DNA of 64,000 bases from Ianthella basta (Eukaryota; Porifera; Demospongiae; Verongiida; Ianthellidae), in NCBI GenBank assembly GCA_964019415.1, contig OZ025876.1, positions 5,504,793 through 5,568,792 on the forward strand, written 5' to 3'. Position numbers and translations under genes: made by a program. This document shows, piece by piece, positions 12,100 through 24,811 of this stretch. Numbering within the stretch: the stretch's first letter is position 1; every line of letters starts with the position of its first letter. Under the pieces are notes generated by a model. That model was not told the origin of the DNA and made no database searches. It saw nothing but the letters and a program-made list of their open reading frames with translations.

Positions 12100-12330
12100 A
12101 CCAACTACTCAGCGAATGGATGGGAAGGCATTCAAGGTCTTCGCTGCTGCCAACAGTCCGCAGTCGTCTTGCGGCTCACTGTGCATCGTCCGTATATTAA
12201 AGTACGCGAACAAAATGGCGGTCTCCAGGAAATGCCGCTAAAAGCAGGAATTGCTCGGCATGTGCATGGTGTTGGTCGAAGACGGGTACGCTTATACAAG
12301 TAAGTATCGGTTTTCCATTATTTTATTTAG
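12100..12330 (+). promoter_or_regulatory. Candidate promoter / 5' UTR exon of the EGF receptor gene
   Basis: A CpG-richer patch (12140-12300) ends in a good donor, caa|gtaagt at 12299/12300, 230 bp upstream of the first coding ATG (12527). A TATA-like tataaatt lies near 12459. Together these suggest a non-coding first exon or a promoter, but no transcript evidence is available. Confidence 0.35.
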
Positions 12331-12526
12331 CGCGGAGCCAGGGTGGAGTCCTGAATCGTCCAAAACGCTGAAATTTGTGACGACATGACTGAAGCAATCA
12401 CTGCGCTATCGCGTGTGGGGTAATTATGACAGAACGTAGTCTATTAGTCTAGCCTAGTATAAATTGACCATGCTGCAAGATTTCAATTACTCGTGCCAAG
12501 TGCCAAAAAGTGATTGGTGTCAAGTC

Positions 12527-15500
12527 ATGGTACACTTTATTGTACCACGAGTGGCACTGCTTCTCACCTTGGCAATTATACTTCTGGAATGGGCTGCAGC
12601 CCTCCATTTCAGAGGGGCCACCATCCAGTGGAGACCAGTGGACCCAGTCAACTTTGATGGCAATGTGAGTGCTTGTTAAATCAGCACTTGAACCTCTATA
12701 CATAGGCCATCACAATTCGGCCATGCACTCTCCACAACCAAACACCATCATGCAGGGGTAAACTTGGTACATATGGAGAGAAAGCCAGTGTAACCTGCAT
12801 GTGGGGGCCAAAAATAGGAAATCCACAGCTGTGTTGATTCATTGTTGCGCTACGGTAGAGAAGGAAGTGCCTGCGCAATACTACAATATGTATGTATAGA
12901 TATTATGTTATGCGCAAACCTCTAGTCTGCGCAAAGCTGCAATCCTCGGGCTATATACATGCTAGGATGGGAAGAGGTTGGCTTCTATGAAGTCATTTGT
13001 ATACATTCTCATTCACTCCTGCACTATAGGCTCCCCTTCGGAAAAGCCAAATTGGCATGAATTTGCAGTGGCAGTGCAGACATTCCACCATTGGCCATCC
13101 ATATGATTCAGTTGTAGTAAGATACTCCTGTATGCCTTTGGTGGCTCTTTGGCTAGCCATAAAATAGAAATACTGGCTGGAAAGTATCATGTTTGTCTAG
13201 CGTCTAGTCTGTGCGGACTGTCCCTCACAAAATAGCTAGAATGACTTGTTTGTCTGCTCATCCGCGATTGGGACAAAAACTGCTACACGAACGCCATCTA
13301 ACTCTCATGGATTATAGAGTACACACTGGGAAGTCCCTTCACGAGTTGAAACTGTCTGTCTTGCTGTTCTTGGGCGGACATCCTTCGATTTCTTGTTCCT
13401 TCACGACGACAGCCCATCTATTAACTATCGTTTCTGTTTGAATTCCGGTATCGGCTGTCATTGTAGCCTCTACCTTCCTTTGCTGCCAGTGCAGATGCTT
13501 ATAAACCTGACTGGGCCGACTTGCTGGATTGTGACTTGCTGTAGCAGGAAGCGGGTGCCCGGCTAGTTTAATTATATTGCGCGTCATTATTAATTAATGT
13601 TGCGCACCCCATTCCTACCACGTGGTTGAGAGTGACTACATTGGTTTGTCCTCATACTTTAATACCTACTTGTTAATTGACCTATATAGCATGCAAGAGG
13701 AACCAACCTGTATAGGACCGGAATCTCCTTTGCCTTTAAGGGGGTGAACCACCCCCCAGTGTACCCCAGTGTGTGGTATACACCTGTTGTATAGCATGAC
13801 GTCATAGTGCTTCCTGTTAAGGGAGTTACGTCATATTGTTTCCTGTGACAGATGTCACGCATGAAATGCTCACGTAGCAGAAGTGACATCACACCAGGTA
13901 TAGCCAGCACATAGAGAACACCTGGGAAAATGGCCACCATCCTTATCATGCCTTTAAGGCGGAAAGAAAAGAAAAGGCAAAAAACATAAGAAAAAGGGAA
14001 AAATGATGAGACAGAGCTTCACCGTTACTTCAGTCAACAGCCAAAGGCATGCAAGGTTGTTAGGGATGGTATATGCACTCATGATCATTACTTTCGCTCG
14101 CAACAGTAGACCTATCGTGGCCTTGCTGCAACACTGTGACTGCATGGCGCCATTTGCAGTCTGACAATGCATAGTTCTGTTCAGACGCGTGACCAGAACT
14201 GGAGGTGTAGGTAGGGATACTGACATAACAACGTTCAACATGTCAAAGTACATACGTTCAGTAGAAGACTCGATCCTTCAGATTAGGACTGATAGCCACC
14301 AAACATGGTGGGAATACAGAAAGGCATAGTGGAGAGTGGCCATAGTGAGGGTAACATGACGAACCGAATTTTGGGTTAGAGTATATAATTATAGTTCCGT
14401 CGTAGTTCTATTTACATCTTTTAGGTCACCACCATATCTAGTACCATTTCTGGAAGAGGCACGGCATACAGTTAATGAAACACATACAGGATATACTTCA
14501 AACATGAAATTACTTGAAAACTATGATAAAAGTTTGGTTGGGCCGATATGTACAGTATGAGGGAAGTCGCCATGCAGGAATCAGTAGTGGCCTCTTGGTT
14601 GATCTTGAGATACTGATTATCATGATGAATTGTCTCAATACATAGAATGAAGAAAATCGCGCATTTCAGCCAGGTTTTTCTTCATGATCTTGTGCATGGC
14701 AGTGCTGATAACATTTTTTCTTGTGACCAATCACGGAGCTCAGGCACTTGTATAGACAGTTGTGCATTCTATGGCCATTTCCCAGTAGATGAAGAAGCTA
14801 AGGGGGTTTATGATTCACTCTCATACTCTTTGTCCATAGCACCTTTACTTTTCCTGTTCATACTGTCAATAGATACTCTTCAGAATCTTGGACTTGCAGG
14901 ATGAAGTGTTTGGGTGAAAGACCCTCCTGTCAAAAACTGTTTCTTGTCCCACTCACCAATTACTATTGCAAAATCCAGAGGCCTTGATGTCCAATCTGGC
15001 CTCTTGATCACAATCAGCTGTAGTGGTTGACAGTTCTATACCTTCATCATGGCCACTGAGTACATGGTTGAAGAGGTGGCTCGGTAGATGTGTTAGGACA
15101 TACCTTCCTCAACAGGGTTTTGTGAGGTCACAAAGGGCATTGTGATGAATGACCTACCCTCCTTTGTGGCACACAAGACCAAGATCGATTGTCATAGGTT
15201 CACCACATGCACACATAGCAGGTACGCAGGTTAGTCTGGTCCCATGGCCTGCCATAGGGCAATTCTAAGGGATATAGGGAGAAGATCATGGTTTGGTTGA
15301 ACGTGAGCTCCTCCAATTTTCCATCAATCTACACCAAATGTGGAAGGCTACATCACAGCAATCTGGGGAGTGACCTAAGTTGGTTAGTGTCTTTGCTGCT
15401 GGATGTCTTTAGATGAAATGAACAAGCAAAGAGTTTATGGATTACACCCAATTAAGGGGACAGTTTGATTGGTTGAACGTTCAAATTTTGAATAACATCC

Positions 15501-18500
15501 TGGGAACCCATGCACCTGAAGGATGGGTATTCAGCTAGTGAATACACCACCACCACCGGCCAACACCAACAGTAATAATCAATCAATTAATCAATCAACG
15601 AAGAGGTAATAATAATAAAATGAATGTCACAGTGACAATAATAATAGTAATAAGGCAATTGTCACAAATAAAATTAAACATGCTCACTGTACGTATGTCA
15701 CACTCATGTAGGTTGTGTTTATCCATCGTATTGCTTGGGAGAGAACTTCAAATGAAGGAGGATCATGTGACACTAACACAGTTACTGCTGGAGCTGTCAT
15801 TGGCAGTGGCAGTTTGAGCTGTAGAGGTGGTTGTTCAGGAGACATTGGATCATTGCAATATCAATGTACGGATTTTAGCGTTAGTGATAACTGGTCATCC
15901 GGACAAGGCAGTAATACCTTTAACTTTACAGAACACACCATGGATTTTGAAGCTTCGTAAGTGAATTAAACTGTGGAATGCACTACTTTCAAAGCAAGCC
16001 GTTCTCATTAAATATTTCATATGCATGTCTATATATGTAACCCAGCCTGTTTTGAACATCTGGTATACACAATTATATAGAGTAACTCCCAATGTTTTGC
16101 TACTTCATTAATCTGACTTATCCCATGTTCACAGTATGTACTGGAGGTCATGTTCTCTCTAGAATTGAAGACTATTCAATATTAAGTTTTGTGTCTACTT
16201 GTATGATATATTTATGTCCTCTGTTCAGCTACACTGGTTTTGGCTGGACTATCCTACTTCAAGGAGGTATTAGTGAGTGGGAGGTTCGTGTCAAAGGGAA
16301 CTTTACCCCAAGATCAGACAATGGAAAAATCAACTCATCACCAATTACTGTTTTTGTTCCGATTACCAAATTGCAGCGTGGGCGCTCACACAGTATTCCA
16401 GTACTAGGTATGTATGAGCATTATTTGTAGATTAATTCATGAAATTGGTATGCTGCATGTAAATGTGCATGTGAATGTGGGGAGTCTGCAATACGTAAAT
16501 TTGTATTCTAATTCATGTTGAAAATATTACAGACTTATAATCATACAACTGCTATTTTATCAAGCATTGGGACTGTAGAATAGGTGCATGTACTACATAC
16601 TGCACACTCTATGGCAGATTGGTATTCGACACATGCAATATCACTTCTTGTTTGCCAACCATGCACATTTCAACTTGTGCTATACAAATTGATCTATAAT
16701 CTGCCTTACAGTATCTGACCCTGATGGAGATGTTATTCGGTGCAGATGGGCAGAGTCAGAGTTTGGTGAATGTGCTGGTGTGTGTCGGGCATTTCCAGCC
16801 ACTCTGGACGAAGTGAGTATGCCCATTCAAATTAAATGTCATAAAACATGGATGCTCACAACAATGCAGCCAACCAGTTTCATGTGACATTATCAGCTTG
16901 GATTTAGTTGCATTTGCAATTCATGCAACCATTCTGTTATATACTTTGTGCTGCCACTCGTGCTGTACTATAGCTAGGGTGCATGGGTTTGACTGTGCCT
17001 ACCCAAGCTTTCGTGCTCCTCACAACACAACTATGTGCTACTTCATTGAATGCTCAATGTATGTGCATGGTCAGTTCTCTATATAACTAGCCTAGCCAGC
17101 ACTCTATATATAAACAGCTTTATTTGCATTGCATGCCTAATTCTATCTTTGCATGCAGTGTAAAAGGTGACAAATTGAATCACTTCTTGATTGACTTTCG
17201 CAGAGCATATCCGTGAACCATGCAATCAACCAATTATACATGTATTTATCCAAAAAATATAATGTAGATGAGTGAAGGGTGAGGAAGTAAGAGATTAGAT
17301 AGATGAAATGAAGTACTTGGGTGTGATAATTAGTAGTGATGGGAGGATGGAGAAAGAAGTGGAGGCAAGGATTGGGAGTGCTACACGAGTGATTGGGGGC
17401 ATGAACGAAACAGTATTGAAGAGGAAGGAACTGAGCAGGATTGAAAGTGGTGAATGCGACAATGATCCCCACACTATTGTATGGTTGTGAGACGTGGTCT
17501 GTCAAAGCAGCTACAATCTAAGGTACAAGCCACTCAAATGAATGTCTTGAGGCGGATCGAAGGAGTAAGTAGACTGGATAGGGTAAGGAGTGTGGACATT
17601 AGGGAGAAGCTATATACGTCAAGTGAGTGTTTTAGATATGGTAAAGACCAGGCAGGAGAAGTGGAAGGCTAGAATGGAAGAGATGATTGTGAGTAGGGAA
17701 AGAACAACCAGGAAGATTTTGAAGGCGAGATGAAGGGGAAAAGGCTTAGAGGAGGACTCAGAATGAGATGGACTGACAATTTCAAATAACTATAAAGTCA
17801 CTTAGTATCAATATCTATGCTTATAATATCCACTAGCTTAACTGTCAATTAGCATGTATAAGATATGTAGGGATGACCTCCAGTATCGGAGAAACATCTG
17901 TACTGTATACACATAGAGTATATACCATCATAATCATTGCGTGATGATTCAGTGAGAACTACATAATAATATTATTACTTTACATCTGTTCTCTGCTGTG
18001 TATGTAACCATATAGGAGAGGTGCAGACTCACATACACTGCAGCTGCAGATGCACAACTTGGTTGGTATGCTGTGGCTCTCCAAGTAGAGGACTATATCT
18101 CGACAACAGACAGTGTAGCAATGAGTAGTGTACCACTTCAATTTCTGGTACAAATTATCGAGGAAGTGCCAGGAAACATTTCTGCTCCAGTATTTGTTGG
18201 TGACATTTCTGAGGATTATACATACATTAGCATTCCTGTGGGAAGCACTTTTGAGCTGCGATTAACTGCAATAAGTGGAGGAGATGGTATAAAGTAAGAA
18301 CAACAGTTACTACATACATATGTACAGAATATTAATTTATCATTATCTTGTAACTGTTTTGTAAGAAGGTAGAATGTACACTTCTGCAACTGCAACATCA
18401 GTTCAGCCCAACTGCTCTGCACATAATTTTTCTATTCTGCTTATGCAACTGCAGCATTACAGATATCACCACTATATCTCCATCTGGTCTATCACGGACA

Positions 18501-21500
18501 GCTGTCACAGCTGGCAACATCAGCACAGAGTTTTACATCGATGTGACCTGGTCACCATCAGCTTCACAACAAGGAATAACCCTCTTCTGCTACTCTGCTA
18601 CAGATAGCAATGGGTAAGTGTTCATGAAATAAGAGAAATCAAATTGCCCATCTTAGGTTTTCTTTTGGCAATTATAATGACTTTACTCTCCCTTCAGACT
18701 TACTTCATCACTGAATTGCATATCCTTGGTAGTTGGAGGTAAGCTGAGATTGATACAATATTGTGTTAATATCATGCACCTGTGATAAAACAATATGCAA
18801 TTCTGCTATATAGTAACATAATTATTTTATGTTCTTGTAGTCATACAATCACAAAATACATTTGGGGGATCAGTTACAGTGAATGCATACAACTGGCCAA
18901 AATATAGGTCCAAGGGGGCTACTTTTAAAGGTCTGGAGGACTGTATACTTTGTGACAAGCCTTCCTGTTGACAGATGACATAGTTATTGTTCCATTCTGG
19001 GATTGATGTGTATGAATTCAAGCTCTATAATATAATGTAGGTTATTTTCTTCGGAATGATCTGCCACCAAAAACGTTCACAGGTACACCACTTTATGCCA
19101 TGGAGTGTTGCAAGGGGGCGACTTTTGGGAACAGGTGTACAGGGCCGGACAAGCTCATGGCTTGCCGAAGTCAGAAATTGCACGCAACTAGTATTATTCA
19201 TATGTGTTCAGCTTAGGTAACCGTTTATTATATGGCTTCATGTTCCTAATCTTGCATAAATTATATCAGGTATTCAAAATGGCACCATTCTGTGGAACAG
19301 TTAACAACTCTTTCTTGCCATTTCATTGTGATACTAGTCTTTCATTCAACAAAAAATATTCATAAGCATGTATATAGTATGATGATGTCCACGCATATAC
19401 TGAGTATCCAAAGAATGAATAGTGTTTATATAGAAGATGTTTAAGTAATTTGAATATTATAAGAGCCTACATAAAACTTAATATGTAATTTTCCCCCTGC
19501 GAAATACAGCATCAAATAAAACAGAAGATTGGCTGATTAGCTGTCAGTGACTGATTGTATTCTTATTTCCAACTGTTGTATTGCTAAGAGCATGCACCAG
19601 CATCAAGTAGCAAACACATTGCTCAAAATAGGCACAAAAATGTAATATTTCAAGTTACCACAGTTTATAATCTGTGTTGCCAATTTGTAAAAAACATGCT
19701 GACTATATATAAAGCAACACTCAGATGTGAAGCAGATTGATTCTTCTGTTGAGCTGATAGATGTCCAAGAGCACTTGGGAAGCATGTACCATCACGAAGA
19801 AAGTTGCTTCCAGAAGTGATAAATGACACTGCAAGAAGGAGCAGGAAAGAATGGCAATAGAGGATATGCAACCCATAGGAGACAGAGCCTCTTGCTGTAG
19901 GCCTCATTCCTGCATGCTGTTGTGGACTTGCACTCTTAAATATAGAATGATGATTTGCTACAGCTGCAGTGTGTATTGAGTATTACTGGAAAATATATGT
20001 ATTTGGTATTCCATTTTAACGTACCATTGAAATTCGGTACTGCATAGCTAAATTATGCAGTTAAAGTCCGTATATGTATAGGCTGGGGGTCTGAGGGTTA
20101 ACTATATATAACTATACTCTATAATATGTATATACCACTCACGTATGTGTATCATGTCCACCCTCCCTTAACTCTTCTCAGCTGTGTGTGATCCCACATG
20201 CGAGATGGGAGTCTGTGTCTCTAATGACACTTGCCAATGTGCTAGCGGATACAGTGGGCCTACATGCAGCATTCCAGGTATTTCCCTGCACTGTGTGCAC
20301 ACACAACACATCCATAGTATGATCCTATGTATTTGTATAATTGCCGAGTGTAGTGAGGCTCTGAACCAGGTTGCAGGCTTGCTTAGTTTTTGAATGTATG
20401 TATGTATGCAGCTCAAGCTTTTCAGGTCTGGAATGCATTTAGTTTAACAGTAGAGGAATGCAATTAATTATAGCGCTGGCTGAGTTCCTTTCCTGCATTG
20501 GCATGGACTCCAGGCTGCAAGGTCCTGCTATATAGGCCTTCTGCACAGATCATCCTATGGTACCACTGGATGATACAGGTTGCAAAGAGATTCCCCCTTC
20601 CTGCAGAGCAGCCATCATGTGCAATGGCTACTAGAGTCATGTAGTTGCATATCGCAAATATCGCCCGACCTGAGATAGTGCATGCTCAAACAGTGATCAA
20701 CGAGTACTTACAAACTGCAGATGACAGGTACCACCTTTTGTAGCCACTTCAGGCCACAGCATAATATTAATACGTTACTCCAGAGTATTGCATGACTTGC
20801 GTTTTAGCTAGGAAAGATGTGTCATTTGCAATGTTCTTGTTGGACCACTGACCACACCCTGCAACTATGTGAGGATTTAATGGATCATTTACAAAAGTGA
20901 TTCCATAACTGAGTCAACAAGCTCACCCAGTAGCTAGCTATCTCTCTGACTCCCTTTACACAGTATCGAAATAATTGCCATTTGATTAAACAGTGCATTG
21001 TGGAGAATGTGGTCGGTCTGTCATAGTGTGCATGGCATACGCATATAGTATGCTACACACTTGGAAATGCATTGCATTGTAATACATATATATAATTTTT
21101 CATGTTCCCAGTCAGAGCATGACATACTCCCTTCCTCCCTGGACCCATATAGTGACTTCCATCTGATCCTACATCATATCACATTTAGGGTAGGCTGACA
21201 TTTAGGGGTGCTTCCAACCACACACTTGTTGCGCTCATTACCACTAGCTTGTTCACTGGCAAGGATTTTGACTTAGCTTACAACTATAGTATCAAAATAT
21301 AAACATGCTGGAAAAGATCTCATTACACCAATAACATAATACTATTCTGTAGCAATGCATGACAGACTCTACTACATACAGGAATCTTGTTGTGTCTATT
21401 GGTCTCACAGCCCAGATAAGCAAGCATATGTATGTGTGCATTGTTCTATTATCTTACTGAGCTTGCTACCTGGACCAGCAGTCGCTTTGAATGTGTCAGT

Positions 21501-22756
21501 CTGTGCATGTCTTTCAGATTGTACATTCTCATCACCACAATTAATTGTTTTTGCTGTGCAGTATATTCAGCATGTGACCGAAATGTATGTCAGAATGGAG
21601 GCACTTGTAGTCAGCACATCTTTGAGTACATGTGCGAATGTACTTCAGCATACAGTGGAACATTCTGCGAAATTTGTGAGTAGACTACCATAATATTATA
21701 TACTTTGCATGCATGCCTGCATTACTTTAGCAGTGATACTCTTCACTTTCTTACCCATCCCTTTAACTACAACTGTGCAGCCCTGCTCCTGAACACTGAT
21801 GCTGTCCTTGGTGGTGTGCTGGGTACTGCATTGCTTCTAACTGCAGTGGCAATATTACTATTTGCATTGCCATGTTTGGTACACAATTGGAAAGCAAACA
21901 AATAGTAAGTTTGCTTGTAATATATGTGATGGCATGGCCTACCAGTAACATATACTGTCCCTGTTGCCAAATGCACATTTCTCTGTAGTAATGTATGCTG
22001 CAGCGCTGTCATTACATGTGGCACTTTGCTACTATAGAGCACTATTTGCAATTAGCTGCAGCTGTACAAGATCCAGCTCACTGGTAGCTGTTTCTTGTAC
22101 AACTTGTGCAAATTCGTATTTTTCTGTTACTTTGTGTACCTGTACACAAGAGACAGTTGCGAATGGCCAAATGTTTGTATAACTATGCATGAATAATGTT
22201 AACATGGTTATATGTAGAGGGAGCAAGGTATAGTGACAGCAGATAGTATTGTGTGTTCTAGTCTAAGATGAAGAGTGCATGTGTATGCCAAATATATATA
22301 CAGTACTTCAATTGTTTATAGGTATGTAGCTGTCAGGTCAAAATAGTGATGCATTCTCACATGCACCTCTCCCTTGCCTCATTCTGTGACGTAGCCATCT
22401 CAGTAGTGCTTCAGCTGAACAGGACAACACCACAGAAGGTATGCAGACCAATTAACAGGTTCTAGCAGTTTATAGTTATAGTCAACTCTTGCAGCAGACA
22501 GTGTTTCAAAGCATCCTGTTTTGCCCATAAAAATATGGTTGCATTACATCATACAGTAAGTGGTTTAATTTAATTGATTTCCACCATTAATAATATATTA
22601 ATTCTCCATCACTGATTTGTATATCCCAGCAATACCCATTGCTACTAAAAATATAATTGCAACTTCCTCTCTGATCCTCATGATCACTAACTACCCATTT
22701 CTCATTTCCCTCCAGGTTTGGCCAAACCTGCCAAGATTGACGATACTGATATCTGA
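12527..22756 (+). CDS. VWDE-like single-pass membrane protein with two EGF modules
   Basis: Twelve exons: 12527-12664, 15712-15956, 16229-16407, 16712-16812, 18016-18293, 18455-18613, 18698-18738, 20182-20277, 21562-21675, 21781-21904, 22395-22438, 22716-22756. All are GT-AG, every phase joins, and the total is 1560 nt (519 aa plus stop). Order: signal peptide (VALLLTLAIILLEWAAA), an extracellular region with GGSCDTN, SLSCRGGC and YQCTDF cysteines, DPDGDVIRCRWA, then GWYAVALQVEDY and PLQFLVQI. These are the motifs of the extracellular region seen in invertebrate VWDE/EGF-type proteins. Two EGF modules follow (CDPTCEMGVC and CDRNVCQNGGTC), then a membrane helix (GVLGTALLLTAVAILLFAL) and a ~35-residue cytoplasmic tail. 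Family assignment is from memory of motifs; ligand and role are unknown. The start is the ATG opening the signal peptide; an in-frame upstream ATG (12464) would only add residues before it. Confidence 0.85.
12665..15711. other. Intron 1 of the EGF receptor gene
   Basis: Three-kilobase intron. ORFs at 13211-13441, 13339-13587(-), 13659-13949(-) and 14647-14904 show no domains. The element-end word gttagggatggt occurs at about 14061, and simple AT/trinucleotide-rich sequence lies at 15545-15640. Confidence 0.5.
17294..17790 (+). pseudogene. LINE reverse-transcriptase fragment in intron
   Basis: Frameshifted translation gives MKYLGVIISSDGRMEKEVEA, RIGSATRVIGGMNETVL, QLQSKVQATQMNVLRRIEGV and ends in RMRWTDNF. 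These are motifs of the C-terminal part of non-LTR retrotransposon polymerase, after the catalytic palm. Several frameshifts and lost segments show it is dead. It sits in the intron between exons 4 and 5 of the EGF receptor gene, in the same orientation. Confidence 0.85.
18739..21561. other. Introns around EGF exon 1
   Basis: Apart from the EGF exon at 20182-20277 nothing coding was recognised. A stretch with ctacttttaaaggtctggag / cgacttttgggaacaggtgt (18910-19140) looks like a decayed repeat. Confidence 0.4.
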
Positions 22757-23124
22757 AGCAAGCTACAGAGGCTGCATAATTAGATAACGTAGTGGAGCTC
22801 AATTAGATGCACATATTATACGTAATCATGTGTCAACAAACTAGCAGTAGCCATTTGTTTTAGCATTTAGATGTAGCGAAACGTAGAGAGCATGTATTTG
22901 TGCTCTAACTGAAAACTGTACATTACTGTAGAAAGTATAAAACTTGATGTAGTGTTCATTGATTGGCTCCAATTCACTTCATGCAGTCCTGAGCACTGAA
23001 AAGCATGCACTAACCAATTATGGTATCGGAGAGTCTAGTATTACTCTCTAGCAATGTAGGGATGGTATATAATATATAGGATGTTTGTGTATCCGTCAGG
23101 CATAGATTGTAGGAATGAAATCCT

Positions 23125-23345
23125 ACTACAACGAAACCTGCATGTGTAAGACAGCCAACCTGTACATGCTGGCCAGCTCTGACTGACCTTTATATAGAGG
23201 TGCACGTGGCTGCTCTACAGAGGTAGATGGCAATTCTGTAGTGCCATTTGGGGCCAGGGAGGCTGGCTGTTGTAGAGAAGTGGCTGCCTAGCACAGTGAC
23301 AATCTTAGACAGTTCCACTGTATACACTGTATTATATATAGGATA
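23125..23345. repeat. Dispersed 'agaggtggctg' repeat
   Basis: Shares the order cgaaacctg, taagacagcca, tgacctttatatagaggt, ggctgctctacagaggtag and gaggctggctgttgtagag with 29400-29600. A diverged inverted piece lies at 63455-63560. It contains an internal period of roughly 15 to 20 bp. Confidence 0.75.
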
Positions 23346-23567
23346 CTCTTTTACCATCATAGTCACAAGGGAGAAGTGGTCGTTCAAAGGTGTGCCAGCT
23401 AGTGTGTTTACATGTCCTGCTAGTAGTGGCGTACACTCCATTAAGACTACCAAGGATGTGTGTGGGAACTGCCAACTATGGTCTAATCACAGCTTGCTGT
23501 GTGCAACAGTACAGTTGTTATATTTAATGTATTTGTGACACACTTGTCCTTTCCTCGCTGTGTAAAG

Positions 23568-23831
23568 AGGACACACAGACCATGTTATCTGTGTCCAGTT
23601 CAAGGACGACATGTTGGTGTCTGGATCTGGTGACTGTACCATCATTGTGTGGGACCTGTCAATGTACGAGATGAAACGTACCCTGAGGGGGCACAAGGCA
23701 GCTGTGACAACACTGCAGTTTGACAGCAGTCGCATCATCAGTGGGTCACTGGACTGTCTCATCAAGATATGGGACCTGGGCACTTGGCAGGTTGGTGCAT
23801 GGGGTTTGGGGTGAGTGTGCTTTGTGTGTGC

Positions 23832-23884
<53 letters not shown>

Positions 23885-24584
23885 CATGCATGCAAGTGGC
23901 TAGTGTACTTTGACCCCATCCCCTACATGTAGTGTGTGCATACTCTGGACTGGATCCACTCGGAGGGCCACACAGGAGTCATCCGTCACCTCCAGGCAAA
24001 CCACTGGAAGATAGTCAGTGATGCAAATGACAAGACACTCAAGGTGGGCACTGGGACCGGAACAGGGAGGGCCTCACATTTGTATGCAGAGATAGTACAA
24101 TTATGCAAAATGCCTTGTTTGTAGCCACAGCAGCAGTGCACTGTGTCATATGTTGTATTCATACACATGGATCACTTATGTGACTTTGCTCTAACCTCCG
24201 GCTCAGTGTAGGGTTCGCTAGTGCCATATGACTGACATATACATACCACATGTAGTGTATCTGAATCTTTGTGCACTGGTTCTGTAGTGAATCAAACAGT
24301 CCAGTCTGACTCCACGGTCTAGTCTGTTCTTTTGGTTTACTATGTCCAACAATGCAATGGCCATTCCCCTTCACATGTATCTTATTATTACTAACTGGGT
24401 AACCAGTTGATGAATGACCTCTCCACCCCTTACTTTGCAGGTATGGAGTCTGGACAGTGGGGAACGACTGCTCACACTGCGGTCACACACAGACGGTGTC
24501 ACCTGTGTGCAGTTCAATGACAAGGTCATTGTATCAGGGTCTTACGACAGAACAGTGAAACTGTGGGACTTTTCAGCTTGTTGA
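23568..24584 (+). pseudogene. WD40-repeat gene, copy 3, lacking 5' exons
   Basis: Exons 23568-23790 (223 nt), 23933-24043 (111 nt) and 24441-24584 (144 nt, TGA) match copy 1 in length, phase and sequence, and the frame is open. The upstream homology to copy 1 starts inside intron 1 (about 23370), and the exon carrying VRCLQ..VISGSYD is not found between 22757 and 23567. The duplication is therefore 5'-truncated. The acceptor is aaag instead of cag. It may be transcribed as a partial propeller; I call it a truncated copy. An AATAAA sits at 24780-24785. Confidence 0.8.
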
Positions 24585-24811
24585 CGGACTTGATAATGAC
24601 CATGAATCAAACCTTCTTTATGCTGTGTTTGTGTGATTATGAAAGTGGTATTGTGTGAAATTGCCAATTGATGTAGCTTACAGCAGTCAAACCATCAATG
24701 GATGATTGTGATGAATCGCAAGCCTAGAATGTTTATGAGTATAATACTTCTCTCACAGAAGGATACAAGCTTGGCAATGAATAAATGGATATATTGCAAT
24801 TGTTCTTGTGC

